Source of the DNA: Cafeteria roenbergensis
Taxonomy: Eukaryota > Sar > Bigyra > Bicosoecida > Cafeteriaceae
Direction: 5' to 3'
DNA: 64,000 nucleotides
Assembly (NCBI GenBank): GCA_008330645.1
Contig: VLTN01000006.1
Location: forward strand, 620,001 to 684,000
Below the pieces are notes generated by a model. It was not told the DNA's origin and searched no databases. It saw only the letters and a program-made list of their open reading frames with translations. Made by a program: the position numbers and the translations under genes. This document shows, piece by piece, positions 47,487 through 57,835 of this stretch (position 1 is its first letter; each line of letters opens with the position of its first letter).

Positions 47487-48217
47487 TCACGCCTCCTCGT
47501 CCATGCCGCCCTCCCCGTGCGCAGCCTCGAGCTCGGCCCGGAGGGCGTCATTCTCCGCCGCCAGCGCGTCGTTCTCCTCCCTGAGGCGCTCGTTCTCGGC
47601 TCGCAGGGCCTCGACGTCCGTGCCGGCGGCCGAGCCCAGGTACCGCTTGATGTACTCCACGGCGTTGGGGGGGCGCTCGGGCTCTTCGTACAAGCCCACG
47701 AGCACTGCGCGCGGAAGAGGGGCACACGATGCTCGGCACGGGGCGACGGGGAGTGAACAACGAGCGCGGAGGGCTCCCACAAAGCGATGCACGGCGCCAG
47801 CGCTGGCCCGGCCGGGCGTCGCAGACGCACCCTTAGTCATGGAGTCAATCACCCCGGCCTTCTCCAGGTACTTCCGGAACTCCTCCTTCTTGGCGTCGGG
47901 CGTCTGCGCGGCACATGGGTCGGACGCACAGGCCAGGCAATGGTTCAAGGCGCGAAAGGGCTGCTGCGCGAGGTGCGGGCCGCCCGCCTCTGACGGCGCA
48001 CCGCTCGGACAGCTTTTCGCCAGCGCGCCAGCGGCGCACCCGAGCCCGCGCGTTCGCCATGAGGCGCCTGGGGCCAAGGACGCGCAGCCCGCGAGATTGC
48101 CAACGGCAACGCGGCTCGACTCGCTTCCAAGGCCGGCCCAGACTTGCCCCCATTGCGCCCCCGCATTGCGGATGCAGTGCTGGTGCTGAGCAGCCTTACC
48201 TGGTAGGTGGTCGCCAT
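47487..48217 (-). CDS. MYCBP: MYCBP (AMY-1) homolog, ciliary central-pair/AKAP-associated protein
   Basis: Three exons (48217-48200, 47903-47831, 47704-47487) give 102 aa, close to human MYCBP at 103 aa. Exon 1 encodes only MATTYQ. Donors are GTAAGG and GTGCGT, two of the few non-GTGAG donors here; acceptors are CGCAG. The family core is clear: KKEEFRKYLEKAGVIDSMTK then VLVGLYEEPERPPNAVEYIK, corresponding to human REQFRRYLEKSGVLDTLTK and VLVALYEEPEKPNSALDFLK. A leucine/Glu coiled coil follows (ALRAENERLREENDALAAEN) and an acidic end. MYCBP binds AKAPs; in Chlamydomonas the homolog FAP174 is a central-pair protein. A ciliary role is likely given kinesin-9 next door, which works on the same apparatus. 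The two genes are tail-to-tail. Confidence 0.92.
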
Positions 48218-48453
48218 GCTTCCGGCGAGAGGCGCGGGGGAAGCACCGAGTGGCAAACTCACGCGCGCAACAGCGTCATTTGCGGTCGGGCTGCGAATCT
48301 GGCGCATGATTGGGAGCCATAGTTGGGCGACTGTTTTCTTGCGCGAACACAAACTGAGACGCCGGGTTCCGCCCCGCACCCTGCCGCCCCACTCGCGCTC
48401 CGGAAGGCCACGGGGCGGCCCCGGACCCCGGACTCGATCCAGCACCTGCCGCA
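48218..48453. promoter_or_regulatory. Divergent intergenic region, putative bidirectional promoter
   Basis: These 236 bp separate the start codons of MYCBP (-) and the PH-PP2C phosphatase (+). No clear motif is visible. Confidence 0.35.
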
Positions 48454-51400
48454 ATGGCCGTCTCCTTCCAAAATGTCCGCACGCCACAAGACTACTTGCG
48501 GCATATGCGGTGAGCGCGAGCGCAGCCTGGCGCTGGCCGTCGTCGAACAGCTGCAGCCGATGCCAGCGTCCGCCGAGGCCTCCGGCCAGCGGCATCGCGC
48601 GGCAGGGATCGCCTCTCTCGGCGGAAGCCGGGCAACGTGGTGGGCCAGGCTCCCGGCCCCCCAGGCGCGGGCGCCCCCGGCTGCTTCGTGCCGAAGTTGC
48701 CCGCCGGCCGAAAGGAATTCGCTTCTCCCGACCGGTCCCCGGGCCAGCGCTCCGGCCACCACCCCTGCGCCCTTGTCCCTCCCCGCCGCTGCCCCGCCGC
48801 GCCTGCAGTCCATCGACGCGTCAGGGCTACCTTGACGTCCGCTCGGCCCGTGACCAGACCTGGCGCAAGCGCTGGTTTGTCTTGGAGGTGAGCTATCCGG
48901 CCTTCAAGCGCGGTGGCCGCTGGCCGGAGCCCGCGCTCCCGTTCCTCCCCACCTCCTGAACAGGGACCGCCCCGCGCCGATGCGACTCTGGCATGTCTGT
49001 TCCGTTTCCCCCACGCCATTGTGGGGGCGCTGGCGCCCGCCGAGGCCGACAGAGGGCCGGCGGGCGCTGGAGTGTGGCACTGGTGACGTTGGTTGGCGTT
49101 CTCGAAGAAACACCCGGCGCCGAGTCCCGTCCGAGTCTCAAGCTGCGCGCGTTCGCCCTCTTGCCCCCCCCCCCTCACACCGGGTGTCCTGCAGAAGGAT
49201 TCTCTTGCGGTGTTCAATTTTGACCCGGCCGAGGGAGGCACAGAACAGCGCCGCGTGTTTCTGGACGAGATCAACGGACTCTCTCGGGGCGTTTCCTCCA
49301 ACTCCGCGGCCATGCGCTCGGCCGCTCACACCCACCCGGGCGCAGACGCACTGACCCTCGCAGCAGCCGCCAACGCCGTGCCCCCCGGCGGCGACGACTC
49401 GGACAGCGACCGAATCTTCGTCGTGCGCATGTCGTCTGGCACAATGATGCTGCGCGCCGAGTCTGCCGACGTCAGCGTGGACTGGATGTTCGGCTTCCAG
49501 TGCGCCATCGTCACCATGGTCCTCAGCGCCATTCATGAAATGCCTGACGCCGCAGCTGTCGGCTCCGCGGGTTGGCAGTCGCTGTGGCAGCGCCAAGCAG
49601 CCGAGGCCGCCGACGGCGCCGTGTCGTCCGCAGGTGCCTCCGCAAGCGGAGCCGGGCGCGCCCCCGCGAGCACGGCAGGCTCCGGTCTGGGGGCAGCAAT
49701 TGGCAAGGCCCCCCGTGCCATGAGCGGGAGCGAAACATCGCTCTCGATGCAGCGGGAGACGTCGGACGGCATGAGGTCGATCTCTCACGGCGTCATCGCG
49801 GCAGAGACAGCCCGCCTCCACGGCCACCACACCAGCGGCCGTGTCGCAAGCCCTGCAAGCGGCAGTGGCAGCGGCAGTGGCAGCGGTGCCGTTGACTTTG
49901 CATCGACGAGGCCCGTCCCGACGACCGGACGAGGGGCTCGCCCATTCGCAGCCCGGCCCTTCCCTCCGGCTGCGGGCGCTCGGGTCGGGCTGCCTGGCCC
50001 CATCGGGCGCTTTGGCTCGTCAGGAGGGCGACCTGGCGCCGTTGCCGCGTCGCTCCCCACAAGCGGGTCAGGCCTCGCTTGCGCCTTTGGCAGCCCCCAC
50101 CGTCACTCGCGCCCTCAGCCCGTTGACCCGAGCAGCGCGGCTGAGAGCAGTCTGGCGGGCCTGTTCGAGGAGGAGGACGACGAGACGCCTGAGGAGGAGG
50201 ACGCCCCCACGCCCAGCTCGGGCCTGGGCCTCGGTGCGCCGAGGGGGGCTCCGGCAGCGGGCGGCACCCCCTCGCCCGCTGGAGCATCCGACGTCAGCGA
50301 TGCGTCGGGACCCGGCACCTCCGCGTCCCCGGCGAGCGGCCTCGGAGCCGCGCTTGGGGCATCCCAGACGGCCCCCCAGGTCGCCGCGCCGGAGCCGCCG
50401 CTGAGCGAGGAGGACAGACGATTCCTTATCCTGGAGGAGCGTTTCAAGGCCAAATGTCACATCCTCGCCTCAAGGCTCGAGTCCATGCAAGAGTGGCAGC
50501 GCCGGACCGGCCGTCCCGTCCTCGGCCCGGTATCCAAGCCCACCATGCGGCGCGGCGTTTCGGCCCCCGAGCAGGGCGCCAGCCTGAGCGACCTTCTGTT
50601 CGGCCCCGTCAAGACTGAGGCGGAGCAGCACCTCGGGAACGAGTGGCAGGCCTGCGCCGATCACAAGCAGCCGGCAGCGGCCGCCGCGGCGGCCGCTCGC
50701 CAGCCCCCCTCCACCAAGCATCGCGCTGACAAGGGCGCATTCGGCGGCAAAGGCGAGGGCGTGGGGACGTGGGGCGTGTGGGGCTGCCAGGGCATCCGCG
50801 AGTTCATGGACGACGCCCACCTGTCGCGTCCCAGTACGCACCCGGACGCCCCGCTCCTGGCGGCGGAGCGACGCGTGTCGCTCTATGGCGTGTTCGACGG
50901 CCACTCCGGGTGCGCGGCAGCCGAGTTCGTCGCCCGGGACATGCCCGCGAGGCTGGACCACCTTGTGCTCCCAGCCCTCGCCGAGCTCCCCGCGGGGACG
51001 AGTCCCGGGACAGTGGCGGCCGAGGTGGGCCCATCTTTCGTGCAGGCGTTCCAGGAAACGGACACGGCCTTCGGCCGCCGCGTGGAGCGGATCAAGGACG
51101 GGGAGCCAGAAGCGGAACTGTTGCCGGGCACGGGCGGCATCGGGTCCGGAACCACGGCGCTGGTCGCGCTGGTGGACCACACTGCACGGATCGTCGTTGT
51201 GGCGTCGGTTGGGGACTGCCGCGCCATCGTGGCAGGGACCGCAGCTGCCGGTGGCTGCCCCGACGCCTCGGCCACAGCAGCGCTCTGGCTTGGACACACA
51301 GCCTCCGCCGGGACCGTCGCTGAGAGTGACTCGGGTGTCCCGACCCTGACGGCCAGCGATTGGCCCGAGCAGTTCGGCCGCGTCTCGGCGGTGGACATGG

Positions 51401-51954
51401 TGCCTCCGCACAGCCCCGGCGGGGACCTGGAGCGCGCTCGCATCACCTCCGCTGGTGGCTGGGTCACGCATGAGGAGGAAGCGCTTCTGCCCAAGATGAG
51501 AGGCGGCGAGGTGATGCGGGACTCCTTCGTGATCGCCCGCATGCGCCGGTCGGTTGGCCACGGGCCAAAGGTCCACACCTACCGCGTGTGCGGCGAGCTG
51601 GGCGTGGCTCGCGCTCTGGGGGACGTCAACCTCAAGGAGCCGCTGCTTCACACGTTTGACTTCAATTGGACAACCGCGCCTGACGGGCAGCGACCCAGCT
51701 TCACCGGAGACCTCGTCACAGCCACTCCCGACGTCGGCGTCTTCGCGTTCGACGAGAAAACCGAAGTTATGATCGTTGCCTGCGACGGCCTTTGGGACGT
51801 CATTTCTCCCATTGACGCGGCCAGAGCAGCTTGTGAAGTGCTGCGCGCCGGGGCGTCGCCCAAGATTGCAGCTCGCCGGCTTGCCGAGTGCGCGATCCAC
51901 CTCGGCTCGACCGACAATGTTACGGTGCTTGTGGTCGACCTCAGGGCCCCTTGA
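48454..51954 (+). CDS. PH domain - PP2C (PPM) serine/threonine phosphatase
   Basis: Three exons (48454-48509, 48809-48887, 49195-51954) give 964 aa; phases 2 and 0. Exon 1 (MAVSFQNVRTPQDYLRHMR) was chosen because it is the only nearby ATG exon with the phase needed by exon 2. An N-terminal PH domain (about residues 25-165) starts QGYLDVRSARDQTWRKRWFV. It continues after the second intron with KDSLAVFNFDP, has an inserted Ala-rich loop, and ends SVDWMFGFQCA. About 350 disordered residues follow. The PP2C domain occupies about 555-964: GVWGCQGIREFMDDAH, YGVFDGHSG (metal-binding Asp, about 612), GSGTTALVALVD, SVGDCRAI, GELGVARALGD, ACDGLWDV (about 909) and GSTDNVTVLVV. All metal-binding Asp motifs look intact, so it should be an active Mn/Mg-dependent phosphatase, probably recruited to phosphoinositide membranes. 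Animal PHLPP also pairs PH with PP2C but has leucine-rich repeats, which are absent here. Confidence 0.9.
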
Positions 51955-52189
51955 GCGCCGATGCAATGGAATGAGTCTGCTCTGACTGCCCTTGTGCGTG
52001 TGTGTGGCAAGACCTCGGGTCTGATCGTTTTATTGCCCGGGTTATTTGCTTCGCACCGAACATTGGATCTCCTTCGCCGCGCCGCACCCTCGCAACACAG
52101 CTGGCGCGGCGGTCTTTGGCCCCTCCGCCTGCCGCCTGCTGCGGGACCTCGAGCTGCTCGTTGCACCCAGGGCAAGGCGGAGTCAAACC

Positions 52190-54040
52190 ATGTGCACGCC
52201 GTCGGCCTTCGGGGGCCGCATTGTTTGCATCCCGTCCACCCCGCTTTTCCTGGCCCAGCTCCTCGTCGCCCTCGGCGCCGCATCGTACTTCTTCCTGGCT
52301 GGCTTCCTCTACGTGAGTGCACACCGGCGGCGTCGCATCGCGGGGCGGGGGGCAGCCCGTGCGCGCGCGCCATGCCCTTGCGCGATAGGGCAGCAGCGGT
52401 GGTGGCAGCTCGTTCGGGGCGGCGGACGGCAATCGGCGCATCGGCCGAGCACGCTCCGCTCTCGCCCGGCTGCGGCGCCCGCGTCCGCGGTCGCGCGGCG
52501 CTGGGTTGCAGTCATGGCGGCCCAGCGGGAGGAGGCCAGGCGGGTTGTCGGCTGGTGGTGGGTGGGCCGCAAGCGTGCGGGGTCGGGCGGTGGCAAGGCC
52601 ACCTTGCCGTGTGGGACTCGACGCCAGGCGCGAGAGCTGCTTGCGGGCGTGTGCTTGCTCGGGTTCGCGCGGCGCAGAACGAGTTCTATGAGGAGGTCGG
52701 GCAGTCCCCGGTGGCGGGGCTGCAGCTGCGAACGGACACGCTCGACTACGCTGCGACTGTGCTGGGCGTGAACGATACGTCTGCGTGCGCCGGGCAGACA
52801 CTGCAGATCCCGGCGTTCGGGTCCAGGTTCGCGACTGCGGGCCCCGGTGCCGCGCCGCTGAACTTCACGCCGTCGTGCTCCGGGTTGGAGGCGGCGCTCA
52901 CCGCCGCCGCCGCCGTGGGGCCGTCCTCGGACGCGCGTCTCCCGACGTCCGTGGTGCGGTACGAGTGGCTGCGCGTGCCGGCGGCGGGGGCCGCGGACGT
53001 GGCTGCGATGGAGTCCCTCGGCTTTCGCGTCGTGCCGTACGCTGGGGGCGCCACGGGGGTGCGCGCCTCTGGGACGGTGTACCGGACGGACGCCCGGCTG
53101 GTGACTCTCGAAGAGACGCTGACAGTGCTTGCGGACGGCCAGGGCAGCGTGGGGACGAGCGGCGAGGTGGAGCCGTACGTGGGACGGGAGTCCCGGTTCG
53201 GGTTCCGCCTGGTCACCTCGTCGGGCGCAGTTGTGAGGCGGTGCCTTCGGGCGGGGGCGCTGGCGACGAATCTGTCGCTGACGGCGTCGGAGCTGGAGTC
53301 CCAGGTGTTCACCGCTTGCGAGGCGGCTGCCGGCGTTCCCGCCCGCGAGCGTCCGGTGCTGACGCTGGACGCGCTGCTCTTCTCTGCGGGCGTGGGCGCG
53401 GGCCTGTCGACTGTGGACGCGTCGCTGGAGGCATCGCTGGTGCGCCTGTCGCAGTCAAACGGGGTGGCGGTGCCGCTCCAGGTTGCTGGCGTGTCGCTCG
53501 ACGTGGAGATGACGTACGACAACCTGCCCGTGCTGGAGCGCAGCCCCGACCCGTCGGCTGTGGCCGTGACGGCCCGTGCGGTGGTGGCAACCGACCGCGA
53601 CGCGTCCTGGGTGGGCTCCAGCATCGGGAGCAGGCCGTCCTGGGAGGCGGTGCCGGGCGCTGCGCATCTCGTGGTGCGTCCGACGGCAGCGGCGGCCTGC
53701 CAGTCGCTCAGCTGGTCGTCGACGTCGGCGGACGTGGCCGCGTGTCTGGCCGCAAGCCCGGGTGGTGCGTCGGAGGCGTTCGACGTGTCCAGCGTTGCTG
53801 CGACAGTGCGGAGCCGCGATGAGACGTTTGGGGCGGTTGTGCGCGCCGTTCCGAGCGGGCGGCTGGTGCGGTTCAGCTACATGGAGCTGGCGTCTCTGGG
53901 CGTGCAGTCGCTCGTGAAGTACCTGCTGGTGTGGGGCGCGGTTCTGCTGTTGGGGGTGCAGTGCTGCCCCGAGCGAGTGCGCAGCGCGGTGTGCTTGACC
54001 GTGCAGGCGGACGGGGACAAGGAGGACGACGGCGACGCGG
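52190..54040 (+). repeat. Direct duplication, left copy (about 1.85 kb)
   Basis: It matches 55980-57835 with about nine substitutions outside one replaced block. Homology begins within a few bases of the start codon and covers exon 1, the 365-nt intron (three differences) and exon 2 through TM2. Offset between copies is exactly 3790 bp through 54030. Flanking sequences on both sides are unrelated. Confidence 0.95.
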
Positions 54041-54513
54041 AAAGTCGTGATGTGACAGCTGACCCGCAGGGGGCTGGGCGCTCGAGTGTGCAGCGCAGGT
54101 CCTCAGTTGATCGCCAGTCTCTAACGGCTATGAGTGCCACTGGATTCGGGAGGTTCGTGTCTCCGCCTCGTCGCGGGCGGGACTTGGACGCTCGCATGTC
54201 GGCGACTAGCTCGAAGGAGGTGTCCAAGGGCATTGATGAGCTGCGGAGCTCGATGGCCGCCCTATCCGGCAATTTCGAAGTGTTCAAAAAGGACGTCGAG
54301 CTAAAGGTGTCGGCCATTTTCGCCCTGGTCGAGGATGCTGGTTCTTCCGTTCAAGAAATGCACAATCGTGTCAGCCGAGTCCGCGAGCAGATTCACGATG
54401 AAATTCGCAGCCTCTACGCCAGGGGCATCGAGGCGAAGGCAGCGAGTGCGGCCAGGGACGCTGTACGACTGGCGCTTACGGGAGTGCCAGCAGGCAGCGG
54501 CGCGCGCGTGTGA
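52190..54513 (+). CDS. Two-pass membrane protein with Cys-rich ectodomain, copy 1 of a mosaic paralog pair
   Basis: Two exons (52190-52312 and 52678-54513) give 652 aa; GTGAGT donor, CGCAG acceptor, phase 0. TM1 is at about residues 17-41 (FLAQLLVALGAASYFFLAGF). A predicted extracytosolic domain of about 400 residues has six Cys and NDT, NFT and NLS sequons. TM2 is at about 447-470 (LVKYLLVWGAVLLLGVQCC). A cytosolic tail of about 180 residues is basic and Ser-rich, then coiled coil (SSKEVSKGIDELRSSMAALS, VSRVREQIHDEIRSLYARGI). The topology resembles P2X or TMEM231-type proteins, but I find no matching signature and assign no family. Exon 1, the intron and most of exon 2 are almost identical to copy 2 at 55980. 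A 42-bp block (52779-52820) and everything after about 54040 differ completely. Confidence 0.85.
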
Positions 54514-54782
54514 AGCTGGCGCTCGCTTGTGAGCCGAGAGCGTCGCCTCGCCAGTGCTCGGAACAAAGAGCTTGATGCGTCTGATTGCGTGAACGACTGA
54601 AATACATTCCACGAATGGCGACCTCCACTCCGGGACACGCGACTTGTGCGCACGCCTGCGCGACTGGAACCGCATACCGCCCTATCAGATGGATGCATTC
54701 TGAAACAAGCCAGCCTCGGGGCCGCTTCACCGAGTGTGACACACAACGTAGTGGTTTGCGTGAGAATGTGCACGGGCAGCCC

Positions 54783-55800
54783 TCAGTGTCCGAGCCGCCA
54801 TAGCGTGAGCAGGCAACGGTGAATCCGATTCAGAAGCGCCCCAGTCAGCCGCCCAAGCCAGCCTCGCAAGCCTGAGCGTTTGGCCTCTTGGGAGGGGCGC
54901 TCAGGCCAATCCGCCCACCCGCGTGCAAGCCTGCCTTGCTCGCAGCCCAGCAGACGACGAAAGCCTCTCGGCCGCGAGGCTCCGCTGGCCATGCAACCAC
55001 GCCTCGCCGTCGTGGCCCGACGCACATCATCTTTGGCATCCAGATCAGCACCACGATCACAAAGGACTCGTGTCACCTCAGCGTGGTCGTTTGTCGACGC
55101 AACCATCAGCGCGGTGCAGCCCTCCTGTCATGCGTGGGGATGGGGGAGGGGAGGAAGACGCACTGGCCCGCCTGGCAACGAGCTGAGTCAGAGTCTGCTC
55201 CCTCAGCAGCTGCCGCCTCACGTCGCTGCGCGACACGACAGCAACCGTGATGCTCATGCCTTGTCCGCGCGTGCGTACCCATTGTGGCAGTCACAGCGCG
55301 GGGGCGAGGAGACCTTGTTGCCTCCGACTGCCCCGTGAAACGCTCCAAACAACCCCTAGCTGCACCTCGGGCCACCGGCATGCCGCTGCGTGTGCGGCAC
55401 GATTGACCTCATCTCGAGCCTCCAGGTCTGCACCGCGGTCCGCAAGCATCCCCACAACATCTGAATCCCCCTTGCGAGCGGCCCAGAGGAGCGCAGTCCA
55501 GTTGTCCTGCGTGGGATTGAACATATCACGCTCCAGCGACTCAAAGCAACAGCAGTGTGGCATGAACTCCACTCTGTGATCTCCCCACGGATCAATGATT
55601 GGGGCTGGTTGTGCTTTTTCTCGCATTTTGCAGTTTGGGCATCCTGGAATGCATCTCGGCCTCCAGCAGCCGCGCTCCACGCTCACGGCGCGAGTGCAAT
55701 TGATGCTTGCTCCGTTATCCAGAACGGCCGCGAGCCCCATCGAATCGCCTCGCTTGGCGGCAGCCAGCAACGCGTCAACCATCGCATCGTCGGCCTCCAT
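54783..55800 (-). CDS. Small ankyrin-repeat protein, 3' end unresolved
   Basis: Exons 55800-55687 (38 codons) and 55506-55408 (33 codons) are followed by an exon starting at 55124. All join in phase 0. Exon 1 encodes the capping helices (MVDALLAAAKRGDSMGLAAV, DNGASIN). The next two exons each encode exactly one 33-residue ankyrin repeat: NWTALLWAARKGDSDVV, LADRGADLEARDE; and GCTALMVASTNDHAEV, LCDRGADLDAKDD. Donors after them are GTCAAT and possibly GTGCGT at 55025. If that last donor is not used, the frame reads on to a stop at 54783, giving 184 aa with a non-repeat tail. If it is used, a short last exon lies to the left; several TGA-ended candidates exist and I cannot choose. The gene lies between the two membrane-protein paralogs and is divergent from copy 2 by 179 bp. 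Protein-protein adaptor role inferred. Confidence 0.65.
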
Positions 55801-55979
55801 GACCGCCACGGCTTGCGTGCGTCGCGACAAGTGTGGGTATGAGCAGCCGAGCCAAGCTGCTCTGCCAGCCGCAACTCGCGCAGCCGCATGCGAGCGCTCA
55901 CCGCGACCCGGCCGCAAGGCGGTCCCAATTCAGGGCCTGTGCAGGGGACGCTGCGCAAGGCGGGATCGCCAGGCCTGCC
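55801..55979. promoter_or_regulatory. Divergent intergenic region, putative bidirectional promoter
   Basis: These 179 bp separate the start codons of the ankyrin gene (-) and paralog copy 2 (+). The sequence is unrelated to the region upstream of copy 1, so the two paralogs probably have different promoters. Confidence 0.4.
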
Positions 55980-57835
55980 ATGTGCACGCCGTCGGCCTTC
56001 GGGGGCCGCATTGTTTGCATCCCGTCCACCCCGCTTTTCCTGGCCCAGCTCCTCGTCGCCCTCGGCGCCGCATCGTACTTCTTCCTGGCTGGCTTCCTCT
56101 ACGTGAGTGCACACCGGCGGCGTCGCATCGCGGGGCGGGGGGCAGCCCGTGCGCGCGCGCCATGCCCTTGCGCGATAGGGCAGCAGCGGTGGTGGCAGCT
56201 CGTTCGGGGCGGCGGACGGCAATCGGCGCATCGGCCGAGCACGCTCCGCTCTCGCCCGGCTGCGGCGCCCGCGTCCGCGGTCGCGCGGCGCTGGGTTGCA
56301 GTCATGGCGGCCCAGCGGGAGGAGGCCAGGCGGGTTGTCGGCTGGTGGTGGGTGGGCCGCAAGCGTGCGGGGTCGGGCGGTGGCAAGGCCATCTTGCCGT
56401 GTGGGACGCGACGCCAGGCGCGAGAGCTGCTTGTGGGCGTGTGCTTGCTCGGGTTCGCGCGGCGCAGAACGAGTTCTATGAGGAGGTCGGGCAGTCCCCG
56501 GTGGCGGGGCTGCAGCTGCGAACGGACACGCTCGACTACGCTGCGACTGTGCTGGGCGTGAACGATACAGCCACCTGCAGCATTCCCAGCAAGCCTGTGT
56601 CGGTCATGCAGTCCAGGTTCGCGACTGCGGCCCCCGGCGCCGCGCCGCTGAACTTCACGCCGTCGTGCTCCGGGTTGGAGGCGGCGCTCACCGCCGCCGC
56701 CGCCGTGGGGCCGTCCTCGGACGCGCGTCTCCCGACGTCCGTGGTGCGGTACGAGTGGCTGCGCGTGCCGGCGGCGGGGGCCGCGGACGTGGCTGCGATG
56801 GAGTCCCTCGGCTTTCGCGTCGTGCCGTACGCTGGGGGCGCCACGGGGGTGCGCGCCTCTGGGACGGTGTACCGGACGGACGCCCGGCTGGTGACTCTCG
56901 AAGAGACGCTGACAGTGCTTGCGGACGGCCAGGGCAGCGTGGGGACGAGCGGCGAGGTGGAGCCGTACGTGGGGCGGGAGTCCCGGTTCGGGTTCCGCCT
57001 GGTCACCTCGTCGGGCGCAGTTGTGAGGCGGTGCCTTCGGGCGGGGGCGCTGGCGACGAATCTGTCGCTGACGGCGTCGGAGCTGGAGTCCCAGGTGTTC
57101 ACCGCTTGCGAGGCGGCTGCCGGCGTTCCCGCCCGCGAGCGTCCGGTGCTGACGCTGGACGCGCTGCTCTTCTCTGCGGGCGTGGGCGCGGGCCTGTCGA
57201 CTGTGGACGCGTCGCTGGAGGCATCGCTGGTGCGCCTGTCGCAGTCAAACGGGGTGGCGGTGCCGCTCCAGGTTGCTGGCGTGTCGCTCGACGTGGAGAT
57301 GACGTACGACAACCTGCCCGTGCTGGAGCGCAGCCCCGACCCGTCGGCTGTGGCCGTGACGGCCCGTGCGGTGGTGGCAACCGACCGCGACGCGTCCTGG
57401 GTGGGCTCCAGCATCGGGAGCAGGCCGTCCTGGGAGGCGGTGCCGGGCGCTGCGCATCTCGTGGTGCGTCCGACGGCAGCGGCGGCCTGCCAGTCGCTCA
57501 GCTGGTCGTCGACGTCGGCGGACGTGGCCGCGTGTCTGGCCGCAAGCCCGGGTGGTGCGTCGGAGGCGTTCGACGTGTCCAGCGTTGCTGCGACAGTGCG
57601 GAGCCGCGATGAGACGTTTGGGGCGGTTGTGCGCGCCGTTCCGAGCGGGCGGCTGGTGCGGTTCAGCTACATGGAGCTGGCGTCTCTGGGCGTGCAGTCG
57701 CTCGTGAAGTACCTGCTGGTGTGGGGCGCGGTTCTGCTGTTGGGGGTGCAGTGCTGCCCCGAGCGAGTGCGCAGCGCGGTGTGCTCGACCGTGCAAACGG
57801 ACGGGGACAAGGAGGACGACGTCGGCGACGCGGGA
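55980..57835 (+). repeat. Direct duplication, right copy (about 1.85 kb)
   Basis: Partner of 52190-54040. The replaced 42-bp block lies at 56569-56610. Homology fades at about 57822-57835, where copy 2 has an extra GTC codon before the sequences part. Confidence 0.95.

Noticed and set aside
48475-48835. Frame beginning MSARHKTTCGICGERERS as the start of the PP2C protein
   Set aside because: Its phase does not fit the PH-domain exon. The ATG at 48454 in another frame splices correctly at the same donor.
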